Origin: Flavimaribacter sp039888615
Lineage (GTDB): Bacteria; Pseudomonadota; Alphaproteobacteria; Rhizobiales; Rhizobiaceae
Direction: 5' to 3' (one strand)
Assembly (NCBI GenBank): GCA_039888615.1
Contig: JBDQQS010000017.1
DNA: 64,000 bases
Shown: one piece after another, positions 8,029-16,282 of the stretch
How the letters are laid out: each line of letters begins with the position of its first letter
Position numbering within the stretch: position 1 is the stretch's first letter
Translations under genes and position numbers: made by a program
The notes under the pieces: model-generated
Databases searched by the model: none
Seen by the model: only the letters and a program-made list of their open reading frames with translations
Told to the model about the DNA's origin: nothing

Positions 8029-8040
8029 ACCCGCTATGCG

Positions 8041-8544
8041 TCAGCGACGCGCTCTTGCGAGAGCTCCTGAAAATGCATCCGCAAATGTCTCCCTGTCCTC
8101 CGGATTGAGAAAAGAGCCAATATCGGTTTCGCGCCCTTCTCCGGACACGTCCATGCGCGTGATGCCGATCTCGTCGTGCCGGGAAACATGAAACCGCGCC
8201 CAAAGCGGGTTCCAGTGAAACTCGGTGGAACGGCCGGAGGGCGCATATTTGTTGATCAGCAAATCGGTCCGGGAGACGCTCACCGTTTCCCTTGCGCGCG
8301 CCGAACGATAGTTTAGCCAAAAGGCCCCGAAAAGAAGTGCAAGATCGAGCCCGAAAAATGCGCCCACAGGCCAGGCGCCGGAAACCATGAAGACCGTCGA
8401 ATGCGCCAGGGTGATGACAGTGGCGATGCCCATCACGACGATGAAGCCCACACGGCCGAGAGAGCGGTGCGGCGTAAGCATGGCCTCGAAAATCGGTTTC
8501 TCCGGATCGGGCGCGACGCACTCCGAAGAATTGCTTTTGTCCAT
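8041..8544 (-). CDS. DUF2244 family membrane protein
   Basis: A 167-residue protein with two adjacent transmembrane helices (about residues 31-49 and 55-77: VGFIVVMGIATVITLAHS, WPVGAFFGLDLALLFGAFW) and a cytoplasmic C-terminal domain with the family segment ETVSVSRTDLLI and WNPLWARFHV. Function unknown. Start 8544 is preferred over the longer frame from 8625 because it begins just before the conserved region and avoids overlap with nth. The two start codons are only 22 bases apart, so the promoters must lie within each other's coding sequence. Confidence 0.8.
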   Translation of the reverse strand: MDKSNSSECVAPDPEKPIFEAMLTPHRSLGRVGFIVVMGIATVITLAHSTVFMVSGAWPVGAFFGLDLALLFGAFWLNYRSARARETVSVSRTDLLINKYAPSGRSTEFHWNPLWARFHVSRHDEIGITRMDVSGEGRETDIGSFLNPEDRETFADAFSGALARARR

Positions 8545-8566
8545 GACAGGCGAATATAGAGAAAAA

Positions 8567-9316
8567 ATGCAAAAGGCAAAACCAGAATCAGCGCCTGCAG
8601 GCGCACGCGGTCCGAAGCGGCGCAAGCCAAGAAAAAGGCTTCCAAAAAGCCTCTATTCAATGAGCGAACTGGACGAGATCTTTCGACGTTTCTCAGTGCA
8701 ACGACCCGAGCCGAAGGGCGAACTGGAGCATGTCAACGCCTATACGCTTCTGGTCGCAGTCGTCTTGTCGGCGCAGGCGACCGACGCCGGCGTGAACAAG
8801 GCGACGCGCGCTTTGTTTCAAATTGCCGACACGCCCCAGAAGATGCTGGATCTCGGAGAAGACAGGGTGCGGGAGCACATCCGCATGATCGGCCTTTACC
8901 GCAACAAAGCGAAGAACGTCATCCTGTTGTCGCGCGCGCTCATCCATGACCATCTCGGAGAGGTGCCGGCCGACCGCGACGCCCTGACGGCACTGCCAGG
9001 CGTCGGACGAAAAACCGCCAATGTGGTGCTTAACATGGCGTTCGGCCAGCCGACCATGGCTGTCGACACCCATATTTTTCGCATCGCCAACCGCATCGGC
9101 CTTGCGCCAGGGAAGGATGTCGACGAGGTCGAGCAAAATCTGCTGCGCACCGTGCCGGAATGCTATCTGCTGCACGCCCATCACTGGCTCATTCTGCATG
9201 GCCGCTATGTATGCAAGGCCAGAAAACCGGACTGCGCCGCCTGCGTGATCGCCGACCTTTGCAAATACAAGGCCAAGACGACGGATATTCCGGCGGCGCT
9301 TATGCAGATTTCCTGA
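8567..9316 (+). CDS. nth: Endonuclease III
   Basis: A DNA glycosylase/AP lyase that removes oxidised pyrimidines. The 249-residue product has the helix-hairpin-helix LPGVGRKTANVVL with the catalytic Lys, the catalytic Asp in VDTHIFRIANR, and a C-terminal [4Fe-4S] cluster motif Cx6CxxCx5C (CKARKPDCAACVIADLC). About 30 basic residues precede the core (KRRKPRKRLPK). ATG 8567 is used; an alternative ATG at 8543 would overlap the divergent DUF2244 gene. Its TGA abuts the stop of the converging EI24 gene (TGATCA), leaving no room for a terminator. Confidence 0.95.
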   Translation: MQKAKPESAPAGARGPKRRKPRKRLPKSLYSMSELDEIFRRFSVQRPEPKGELEHVNAYTLLVAVVLSAQATDAGVNKATRALFQIADTPQKMLDLGEDRVREHIRMIGLYRNKAKNVILLSRALIHDHLGEVPADRDALTALPGVGRKTANVVLNMAFGQPTMAVDTHIFRIANRIGLAPGKDVDEVEQNLLRTVPECYLLHAHHWLILHGRYVCKARKPDCAACVIADLCKYKAKTTDIPAALMQIS

Positions 9317-10030
9317 TCACGCCGCGAATTCGGGGTCTTTGCGCGAAATCATCTTGTGAAGATGGACCATCATGGATGCGCCGAAGATCGGCGTCAGCAG
9401 ATTGACGATCGGTATGGCGAGCACCACCGCAATGACAAGACCGCCGAGGAAAATCGTCGTGCCGTGCTTCGATCGCATCCTACGAACTTCTTCTTCGCTG
9501 CGGAATCGCATTGCCGCGAATTCGAAGAACTCGCGGCCGAACAGATATCCGTTGACGACGAAAAAGGCGACGAAGTTTATGCCAGGAACCAGCAGCAGAA
9601 AGAGCGCAAGCAGATTGCCGGCGATGACGACGCCGAGGAACTTCACAGTATAAATCGCGGCGCGGCCGATGGGGAGCGCCTGTCCCGGCGCATCGGCCGG
9701 GTAATCGCGCGTTTCGATGATTTCAGCGACGCCGTCGAGAAAAAGGCCGGCGATAATCGCTGTCACCGGCGCGATCAGAAGAACGAAAGCAGCAGCAAGT
9801 CCCAGCGAGGCGATGATGCCTGCGAGAGAACCGAGCCAGACGACCCAGTCCGGCATCGTCGGCAGGAAGGTCTGGATCCACGGCGCCACATAGGCGACGA
9901 ATATCTCGCGAATCAAAACCCAGCCGCCAATGAGCAGCAGCAGGGTCAATCCGAGAATTCTCCAGAAGGCGGCCCGCGTCTCCGGCGCAAACATGTTGCG
10001 GCCAGCAAGCCGCGCGGCTTCAAGAATCAT
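9317..10030 (-). CDS. EI24/CysZ-like integral membrane protein
   Basis: A 237-residue polytopic protein with four or more hydrophobic segments (LGLTLLLLIGGWVLIREI, LGSLAGIIASLGLAAAFVLLI, FLGVVIAGNLLALFLLLVPGINF, GGLVIAVVLAIPIVNLLTPIF). The pattern and the YLFGREFFEFAAMRF segment match the EI24 domain family, whose best-known bacterial member CysZ imports sulfate. Substrate is not predictable here; no cys genes are nearby. Convergent with nth. Confidence 0.8.
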   Translation of the reverse strand: MILEAARLAGRNMFAPETRAAFWRILGLTLLLLIGGWVLIREIFVAYVAPWIQTFLPTMPDWVVWLGSLAGIIASLGLAAAFVLLIAPVTAIIAGLFLDGVAEIIETRDYPADAPGQALPIGRAAIYTVKFLGVVIAGNLLALFLLLVPGINFVAFFVVNGYLFGREFFEFAAMRFRSEEEVRRMRSKHGTTIFLGGLVIAVVLAIPIVNLLTPIFGASMMVHLHKMISRKDPEFAA

Positions 10031-10224
10031 GGGAAGGGTTCGTCTGGATCATGGGATGCAGATAGTGATCCGCCTGACCAAATCAAGCGCAAAGAAAACA
10101 GGTCGCGCGATCGCGAATTCCCAAAACCCCGGTCATCGGCTTTTCAAAGGCGGCAAACCCGGCTAGATCACTCTCGTCATCAACGGGCGACACAATCGAA
10201 CCAACAACATGAGGGACTGACCGC

Positions 10225-11250
10225 ATGAGTGATCTGGATGTTCTTTGCATCGGAAACGCAATCGTCGACATCATCGCAAGATGCGAGGACTCGTTTCTGA
10301 TCAAAAACGAGATCACAAAAGCGGCCATGAACCTGATCGACGCCGAACGGGCTGAACTGCTCTACAGCCGCATGGGGCCGGCCATCGAAGCCTCGGGCGG
10401 CAGCGCAGGAAACACGGCCGCCGGCGTCGCGAGCTTCGGCGGCAAGGCCGCGTTCTTCGGCAAGGTCGCCGACGATCACCTTGGCGGCATCTATCGGCAC
10501 GACATCCGCTCGCAAGGCGTGGTGTTCGGTACAAAAGCCCTCGAAGAATATCCGCCAACGGCCCGTTCCATGATTTTCGTGACCCCGGACGGCGAACGGT
10601 CCATGAACACCTATCTGGGCGCCTGCGTGGAGCTCGGCCCGGAGGACGTGGAGACGGATATCGTCGCGGCCGCAAAGGTCAGCTATTTCGAAGGTTACCT
10701 TTGGGATCCGCCGCGCGCCAAGGAAGCAATCGTGTTGTGCGCGAAGATCGCGCACGAAAATGGCCGCGAAATGTCGATGACGCTGTCAGATCCATTCTGC
10801 GTCGATCGTTATCGCGACGAATTCCTGGATCTAATGCGCGGCGGCACTGTCGACATCGTGTTCGCCAACGAGCATGAAGCGATTTCGCTGTATCAGACGG
10901 CTTCACTGGAAACCGCGATTGACCTGCTGGCGCAGGATTGCAGCCTCGCCGTCGTCACACGAGGCGAGAATGGCTCCATCGTCGCCAGGAAGGACGAGCG
11001 GATCATCATTCCAGCCATCGAGATCAATGAGCTTGTCGACACGACAGGCGCTGGAGATCTCTACGCCGCCGGCTTTCTCTACGGCTACACCAATGGTCGG
11101 ACGCTGGAAGATTGCGGACATCTCGGAAGTCTCGCCGCCGGTCTGGTAATCCAGCAGATTGGGCCTCGGCCCATGCTCTCGCTGAGACAGGCGGCGATCG
11201 ATCGGGGGCTTGCAGACGGCGCATCGACGGACACGCGCGACCAAGCGTGA
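10225..11250 (+). CDS. PfkB-family adenosine kinase
   Basis: A 341-residue ribokinase-family sugar kinase. It starts LDVLCIGNAIVDIIA, contains GGSAGNTAAGVASFGGKAAFFGKV, and has the C-terminal PfkB signature DTTGAGDLYAAGFLYG with the catalytic base Asp. The N-terminal motif and length match the adenosine kinase-like branch, which phosphorylates adenosine to AMP; this would salvage adenosine produced by AhcY, encoded at 29.3 kb. GAGGG lies about nine bases before the ATG. Confidence 0.88.
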   Translation: MSDLDVLCIGNAIVDIIARCEDSFLIKNEITKAAMNLIDAERAELLYSRMGPAIEASGGSAGNTAAGVASFGGKAAFFGKVADDHLGGIYRHDIRSQGVVFGTKALEEYPPTARSMIFVTPDGERSMNTYLGACVELGPEDVETDIVAAAKVSYFEGYLWDPPRAKEAIVLCAKIAHENGREMSMTLSDPFCVDRYRDEFLDLMRGGTVDIVFANEHEAISLYQTASLETAIDLLAQDCSLAVVTRGENGSIVARKDERIIIPAIEINELVDTTGAGDLYAAGFLYGYTNGRTLEDCGHLGSLAAGLVIQQIGPRPMLSLRQAAIDRGLADGASTDTRDQA

Positions 11251-11277
11251 CAGGCCCGGGCTTTTTGGCCTTTCCGA

Positions 11278-11931
11278 CTATTCCTGATCGCCGGCTTCCG
11301 CGCTAGCGGCTTCGGTCTGTTTGGGGCCGCCTTTGGCGACGCCTACCATGGCGGGCCGCAACACGCGCTCGCCAATCACGTAGCCGTCCTGAACCACGTC
11401 GACGACCGTGTTGTTGGGCACGTTCGGATCAGGCACCTCGAACATGGCCTGGTGAAAATTCGGATCGAATTTCTCGCCCTTCGGCGCAAGCTTCTTAACG
11501 CCGTGGCGCTCCAGGGCCGACAGCATCGAACGCTCTGTCATTTCGACGCCTTCGATCAGCGTCTTCAGGCCAGCCTCGCCAGCCTCTCGTGCTTCGGCGG
11601 GTATGGCGTCGAGGGCGCGACGCAGATTATCAGACACACTGAGCATGTCGCGCGCGAAACCGGATACGGAATAAGACTTGGCGTCCTTGACGTCTCGAGC
11701 CGTGCGGCGACGCAGATTGTCCATCTCCGCAGCCATGCGCAAATATTTGTCTTTCCATTCGTCGGCTTCGGCGGCAAGAATCTCCAGCGGCCCCATCGGA
11801 TCGGCGGATTCGCCATTGCCGGCGTCCTGTTCGACGACTTCATCCTGCGGCGCAGAGTCGTTGGCGGCGTCCTGTTCGGGCACAGTCTTACCTTCGTCGT
11901 CAATACCGGGTTTATTCGTCTCATCGGTCAT
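11278..11931 (-). CDS. grpE: Nucleotide exchange factor GrpE
   Basis: A 217-residue co-chaperone that releases ADP from DnaK. It has an acidic, disordered N-terminus (residues 1-50), a long coiled coil (KDKYLRMAAEMDNLRRRTARDV) and the C-terminal beta domain (FDPNFHQAMFEV, NTVVDVVQDGYVIGERVLRPAMVGVAKG). An RpoH-like promoter lies 40-70 bases upstream. hrcA lies upstream on the same strand, separated by about 140 bases. Confidence 0.96.
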   Translation of the reverse strand: MTDETNKPGIDDEGKTVPEQDAANDSAPQDEVVEQDAGNGESADPMGPLEILAAEADEWKDKYLRMAAEMDNLRRRTARDVKDAKSYSVSGFARDMLSVSDNLRRALDAIPAEAREAGEAGLKTLIEGVEMTERSMLSALERHGVKKLAPKGEKFDPNFHQAMFEVPDPNVPNNTVVDVVQDGYVIGERVLRPAMVGVAKGGPKQTEAASAEAGDQE

Positions 11932-11970
11932 GACGTGACTTGTCCTTCTTTCTTATTTTCGATGTCGTGA

Positions 11971-12002
11971 CGCATATCGAGGTTTCGCGACAAAAAATCA
12001 AG
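11971..12002 (-). promoter_or_regulatory. RpoH-like heat-shock promoter of grpE
   Basis: Read on the minus strand: CCCTTGAT, 16 bases, TCGATATGCG. The -35 fits the alphaproteobacterial RpoH consensus (CTTGAA) and the -10 agrees with CYTATNTNNG at most fixed positions. The spacing equals that of the dnaK promoter in this window. Confidence 0.5.
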
Positions 12003-12071
12003 GGACGAAACCACCCGAATCGCGGCTTGAAAGCCTGGACGGGGGCCATGCTCTCTGTCTTGCGCGGAGGC

Positions 12072-13148
12072 CTAGCGAATCATTCTCGACACAACCTGCG
12101 CGGTGTAGTCAACCATCGGGACGATGCGGGAATAGTTGAGCCGCGTCGGACCGATGACGCCGACCGCGCCGACGATACGGTCATCACTGTCGCGATAGGG
12201 CGCAACCACAAGGGAAGAGCCGGAAAGGGAAAACAGCTTGTTCTCCGAACCGATAAAGATGCGGACGCCGGAACCGGCCTCCGCAAGGTCGAGCAATTCG
12301 ATCAACCCGTCCTTTTTCTCCAGATCATCGAAGAGCATGCGCAACTTGTCGATCTCCTCGATGTCTCGCATGGTGTCGAGCAAGTTGGCGCGGCCGCGCA
12401 CGATCAGACGTGCCGGCTGACCTTCCGACGAACCCGACCATACGGCGACTCCCTTCTCGACGAGGTCGCGGGACAGCGCATCCAGTTCGTCGGCGACCGT
12501 CTGCTTGAGGCGATGCAACTTCCCGCGCAACTCGGGCAGGGTATGGCCGGCCAGGTGTGCGTTGAGAAAATTGGCCGCCTCGACGAGCTGGGACGCCGTG
12601 ACGCCGACAGGCAATTCGATGATCCGGTTCTCGACCTGGTCGCCCTCGCCGACAATGACGACAAGGGCGCGCGCAGCGTCCAGCCTGACGAACTCGATAT
12701 GACGCACGATGGCGTCGCTCTTGTTGGCGATCACCAGCCCGGCGCCGCGCGAAAGACCAGAAAGCAACTGACTCGCCTCGGTCAGAAGCGTTTCCACCGA
12801 GTGATCGCGGTTGCCGCCGCGCACCTGGCGTTCAATCATGTCGCGCTCTTCGGCTGAAAGGTCGCCTGTCTCCATGAACGCGTCGACGAAGAATCTCAAA
12901 CCCTGCTGGGTCGGAAGGCGTCCGGCGCTCACATGCGGCGCATAGATCAGTCCAAGCTCCTCGAGATCGCTCATCACATTACGGATCGATGCGGGCGACA
13001 ATGGATGGACGAGGATGCGCGAAAGGCTCCTCGAGCCTACCGGCTCGCCGGACTCCAGATACGTCTCCACCAGACGGCGGAATATTTCACGCATCCGCTC
13101 GTCATGCGGCATGGCGTTGGAGAGATCGAAATTTGCCATATTACTCAT
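12072..13148 (-). CDS. hrcA: Heat-inducible transcription repressor HrcA
   Basis: Repressor of class I heat-shock genes that binds CIRCE elements. The product from ATG 13148 has 358 residues: a winged HTH near the N-terminus (RMREIFRRLVETYLESGEPVGSRSLSRI), the conserved PLSPASIRNVMSDLEELGLI, and the C-terminal GAF-like domain ending YSRIVPMVDYTAQVVSRMI. A longer frame reaches 13193; 13148 is preferred because CGGGG precedes it. I see no CIRCE repeat in the window, so its target (probably groESL) is elsewhere. Divergent from rph. Confidence 0.95.
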   Translation of the reverse strand: MSNMANFDLSNAMPHDERMREIFRRLVETYLESGEPVGSRSLSRILVHPLSPASIRNVMSDLEELGLIYAPHVSAGRLPTQQGLRFFVDAFMETGDLSAEERDMIERQVRGGNRDHSVETLLTEASQLLSGLSRGAGLVIANKSDAIVRHIEFVRLDAARALVVIVGEGDQVENRIIELPVGVTASQLVEAANFLNAHLAGHTLPELRGKLHRLKQTVADELDALSRDLVEKGVAVWSGSSEGQPARLIVRGRANLLDTMRDIEEIDKLRMLFDDLEKKDGLIELLDLAEAGSGVRIFIGSENKLFSLSGSSLVVAPYRDSDDRIVGAVGVIGPTRLNYSRIVPMVDYTAQVVSRMIR

Positions 13149-13277
13149 GCGAACCCCGTGACCGGCCATTTCCGGACGCTGTCTATCGATCAAGCTACAG
13201 CCCGTTCCACCCTTTCGATCAGGCCGCTGACGACCGGAAAATATACATTTGTTATATCACTATATAGGTGTTTTTCT

Positions 13278-13306
13278 TTGCTTGCATACACAAGGGGCGT
13301 TACATA
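13278..13306 (+). promoter_or_regulatory. Possible sigma-70 promoter of rph operon
   Basis: TTGCTT, 17 bases, TACATA, about 40 bases before the rph ATG. Each hexamer has two or three mismatches, so this is a weak call based on spacing and position. Confidence 0.3.
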
Positions 13307-13344
13307 GCAACAGAAACAGTAAGTCGTTCCAAGGGAGTTGAAAG

Positions 13345-14061
13345 ATGCGGCCATCAGGCAGGAAGCCCGACCAGATGCGGGACGTCTCTTTTGAAAGAGG
13401 CTATTCCAAACACGCTGAAGGCTCTTGCCTGGTCAGGTTCGGCGATACGCATGTGTTGTGCACTGCGAGCCTCGAAGAACGGGTTCCGCCATGGCTGCGC
13501 AACGCAGGTCGCGGATGGGTTACGGCGGAATACGGTATGCTGCCGCGGGCGACAGGCGAACGCATGCGCCGTGAAGCGAGCGCTGGCAAACAGAGCGGTC
13601 GCACGCAGGAAATCCAGCGACTGATCGGCCGGTCGCTTCGCGCCATTACGGATCTGGAAGCGCTGGGAGAGCGACAGATTTCCATCGATTGTGACGTTAT
13701 CCAGGCCGACGGGGGAACCCGCACCGCATCAATCACCGGAGCCTGGATTGCGCTGTACGACTGTCTGAAGTGGATGGAAAAGCGCCAGATGGTGAAGGCG
13801 GAAAAGGTTCTAAAGGATCACGTCGCCGCGATTTCCTGCGGCATTTTTCTGAATCAATCGGTGCTCGATCTCGACTATGCCGAAGATTCGTCTGCTGAGA
13901 CGGACGCCAATTTCGTCATGACTGGCGCGGGCGGCATCGTGGAAATACAGGGAACGGCGGAAGGCGCGCCGTTCAGCCAGGACGAATTCCAGGCGATGCT
14001 CGATCTCGCCAAAGCCGGTATTTCAAATCTTGTCGAATTGCAAAAACAAACCATCGGATAA
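13345..14061 (+). CDS. rph: Ribonuclease PH
   Basis: A phosphorolytic 3'-5' exoribonuclease that trims tRNA 3' ends. The 238-residue protein shows the family core: MRPSGRKPDQMRDVSFERGY, GWVTAEYGMLPRATGER, QEIQRLIGRSLRA, CDVIQADGGTRTASITGA and the GTAEGAPFSQDEF segment. The phosphate-binding Arg of the GGTRTA region is present, so unlike the E. coli K-12 frameshifted copy it looks intact. AAGGGAG precedes the ATG. First gene of rph-VOC-rdgB-hemW, a typical rhizobial order divergent from hrcA. Confidence 0.97.
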   Translation: MRPSGRKPDQMRDVSFERGYSKHAEGSCLVRFGDTHVLCTASLEERVPPWLRNAGRGWVTAEYGMLPRATGERMRREASAGKQSGRTQEIQRLIGRSLRAITDLEALGERQISIDCDVIQADGGTRTASITGAWIALYDCLKWMEKRQMVKAEKVLKDHVAAISCGIFLNQSVLDLDYAEDSSAETDANFVMTGAGGIVEIQGTAEGAPFSQDEFQAMLDLAKAGISNLVELQKQTIG

Positions 14062-14070
14062 CAACAGGCC

Positions 14071-14487
14071 ATGACAGCCATCTCCGGCATTCTTGAGACA
14101 GTCCTATATGTTCGAAACCTCAACGCAGCGGAAATATTTTACGGGAACATTATCGGCCTTGAAAAGGAAGTGCGGGTCGGCAATCGCCATGTGTTCTTCC
14201 GTTGCGGCCATGGCATGCTCCTGATTTTCAATCCGGAAGAAACGGTAAAACCTCCGACCAGCTCCAAGACGCCGGTTCCCCCGCATGGCGCCCATGGCGA
14301 GGGGCACGTCTGTTTCAGCGTGCCGGGCGATGAACTTGACGCCATCAAGGACATGCTGGAAGGCAACGAAGTTTATATCGAGGCGGATTTCCGCTGGCCC
14401 AATGGCGCCCGTTCGATCTATATCCGAGACCCGGCTGGCAACAGTGTGGAATTCGCCGAGCCGCGCCTGTGGGATTTTGAAAAGTAG
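14071..14487 (+). CDS. VOC (glyoxalase/dioxygenase superfamily) protein
   Basis: A 138-residue vicinal-oxygen-chelate protein with two beta-alpha-beta-beta-beta modules: an N-terminal ILETVLYVRNLNAAEIFYGNIIGLE and a C-terminal GHVCFSVPGDELDAIKDML...RDPAGNSVEFAEPRLW. His and Glu residues able to chelate a metal are present (GHVCF, VEFAEP). The substrate is unknown. It starts nine bases after rph and ends five bases before rdgB, so it is cotranscribed. Confidence 0.85.
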   Translation: MTAISGILETVLYVRNLNAAEIFYGNIIGLEKEVRVGNRHVFFRCGHGMLLIFNPEETVKPPTSSKTPVPPHGAHGEGHVCFSVPGDELDAIKDMLEGNEVYIEADFRWPNGARSIYIRDPAGNSVEFAEPRLWDFEK

Positions 14488-14491
14488 TCCG

Positions 14492-15103
14492 TTGCGCAAA
14501 CTCACCGAAAGAAAACTCGTGATCGCGAGCCATAATCAGGGCAAGGTGCGCGAATTGCGAGCGCTCATGGATCCGCTTGGCTATGAAGTGGCGACGGCCG
14601 CCGATCTCGATCTCGACGAGCCCGAGGAAACCGGCGCCACCTTTGAAGCCAATGCTGAGCTGAAAGCGCTGGCCGCCGCAAAGGTCGCCAAAAGGCCTGC
14701 ACTTGCGGATGATTCCGGCCTGTCCGTGGACGCCCTCAATGGCGATCCCGGGATCTATTCCGCTCGCTGGGCAGGACCGGACAAGAACTTCCGGCTGGCG
14801 ATGCAGAAAGTCACGGAGCGGCTTGCCGGACTGCCGCCGGAGAAACGCTCCGCGCAGTTCGTGTCGGTCATCTGTCTCGCCTGGCCTGACGGCCATGCCG
14901 AGTTCTTCCGTGGCGAGGTTAAGGGAACGCTGACGGAAAGTCCTGTCGGCGACGGCGGGTTCGGATACGATCCGATCTTTGTTCCGGAAGGGCATGCGCG
15001 TACTTTTGGCGAGATGGGCGCTGAGGAAAAACAGGCGCTCTCGCACCGGACCCGCGCCTTCGCCCAGTTTGCCGACCAGTGTCTCGTTAAAACTGGACCC
15101 TGA
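14492..15103 (+). CDS. rdgB: RdgB/HAM1 family non-canonical purine NTP pyrophosphatase
   Basis: Hydrolyses dITP, XTP and related NTPs to keep damaged purines out of nucleic acids. From TTG 14492 the product has 203 residues: LVIASHNQGKVRELRALM, the catalytic ADDSGLSVDAL (Asp-Asp), GIYSARWAG, DGGFGYDPIFVPEGH and LSHRTRAFAQF. The longer frame to 14285 overlaps the VOC gene in another frame, and family members begin with a few residues before the IASHNxGK motif, so the TTG start is preferred. Two bases separate its stop from the hemW start. Confidence 0.94.
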   Translation: MRKLTERKLVIASHNQGKVRELRALMDPLGYEVATAADLDLDEPEETGATFEANAELKALAAAKVAKRPALADDSGLSVDALNGDPGIYSARWAGPDKNFRLAMQKVTERLAGLPPEKRSAQFVSVICLAWPDGHAEFFRGEVKGTLTESPVGDGGFGYDPIFVPEGHARTFGEMGAEEKQALSHRTRAFAQFADQCLVKTGP

Positions 15104-15105
15104 CT

Positions 15106-16269
15106 GTGCAGCCCCGTGATCCTGCCGAACCGGGATTCGGCGTCTATGTGCATTGGCCCTTCTGTGCAGCCAAATGCCCCTACTGCGATTTCAACTCCCA
15201 TGTCCGGCACGGAGGGATCGACCAGGATCGCTACGTCCTAGCATTTGCGCGCGAAATCCGGCGCATGCTGGAACTGACAGGTCCACGCGCGGCGACCAGT
15301 GTGTTTTTCGGCGGCGGCACGCCGTCTTTGATGGGACCGGCCACTGTTCAGGCGGTTCTCGACCTGATCGACGCCGCCTGGCCGTTCGTCGACGGGGCAG
15401 AAATAACCCTTGAAGCCAACCCGTCCAGCGTCGACGCACAGAATTTTCGCGGATATCGCAGCGCTGGCGTCAATCGCGTTTCGCTCGGCATTCAGGCGTT
15501 GAACGATCCGGACCTACGATCGCTTGGGCGGTTGCACGATGTCGCTGAGGCCCTGCGCGCAATCGAGCTTTCCAGGGAACTGTTTCCACGCATGTCCTTC
15601 GACCTCATCTACGCCCGACCCGGCCAGACAGTGGAGGCGTGGGAACGTGAACTTAATCAGGCGATGTCCTACGCGGTCGATCATCTGTCCCTGTACCAGC
15701 TTACCATCGAACGCGGCACACGTTTTTTCGATCTGCACAAGGCCGGCAAACTCGTCGTGCCCGACGGCGACCTGTCTGCGGAACTCTACGAAGCAACGCA
15801 AGAACTCACGGAGGCGGGCGGCCTGCCCGCCTATGAGATCTCCAACCATGCAAGACCAGGTGCGGAGAGCCGGCACAATTTGACCTATTGGCGCTACGGC
15901 GACTATGTTGGACTGGGCGCGGGCGCGCATGGCAGGATCACGACGCAAGAGGGCAAGATCGCGACCTCCAATCATCGCCTTCCGGAAACCTGGCTCGAAG
16001 CGGTTATGAAGAAAGGCAACGGCTTCGACGCGTTTGACCCGCTGGACGATCCGGCGCAGGCGGACGAACTGATGCTGATGGGTCTGCGTCTGAGAGAGGG
16101 CATGGATCTTGTGCGGTGGAGCAGCCTTTCGGGCCGCTCCATTGATCCCGGCACCGAGACCTTCCTGCAAAGCCACGGACTGATCGAGCGCGCCGGCAAT
16201 GCGCGGTTGCGCTGCACGCCGGCGGGCATGATGGTGCTGGACGCGGTCGTCGCAGATCTTGCGGTCTAA
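15106..16269 (+). CDS. hemW: Radical SAM heme chaperone HemW
   Basis: A 387-residue HemN-like radical SAM protein. The cluster motif CxxxCxxC is at Cys20, Cys24 and Cys27 (PFCAAKCPYCDF), followed by FFGGGTPSLM, EITLEANPSS and GVNRVSLGIQAL. HemW proteins insert heme into cytochromes and are often misannotated as coproporphyrinogen oxidase; the absence of the extra N-terminal segment of HemN favours HemW. GTG start at 15106, two bases after rdgB; last gene of the operon. Confidence 0.93.
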   Translation: MQPRDPAEPGFGVYVHWPFCAAKCPYCDFNSHVRHGGIDQDRYVLAFAREIRRMLELTGPRAATSVFFGGGTPSLMGPATVQAVLDLIDAAWPFVDGAEITLEANPSSVDAQNFRGYRSAGVNRVSLGIQALNDPDLRSLGRLHDVAEALRAIELSRELFPRMSFDLIYARPGQTVEAWERELNQAMSYAVDHLSLYQLTIERGTRFFDLHKAGKLVVPDGDLSAELYEATQELTEAGGLPAYEISNHARPGAESRHNLTYWRYGDYVGLGAGAHGRITTQEGKIATSNHRLPETWLEAVMKKGNGFDAFDPLDDPAQADELMLMGLRLREGMDLVRWSSLSGRSIDPGTETFLQSHGLIERAGNARLRCTPAGMMVLDAVVADLAV

Positions 16270-16282
16270 GGACGTTCCTACC

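Noticed and set aside
13149..13270. RpoH promoter for hrcA
   Set aside because: CCTATATAG resembles the -10 box, but no CTTG box lies at a suitable distance.
12072..13345. CIRCE element near hrcA or grpE
   Set aside because: I searched by eye for TTAGCACTC / GAGTGCTAA and found neither half in this region or before dnaK.
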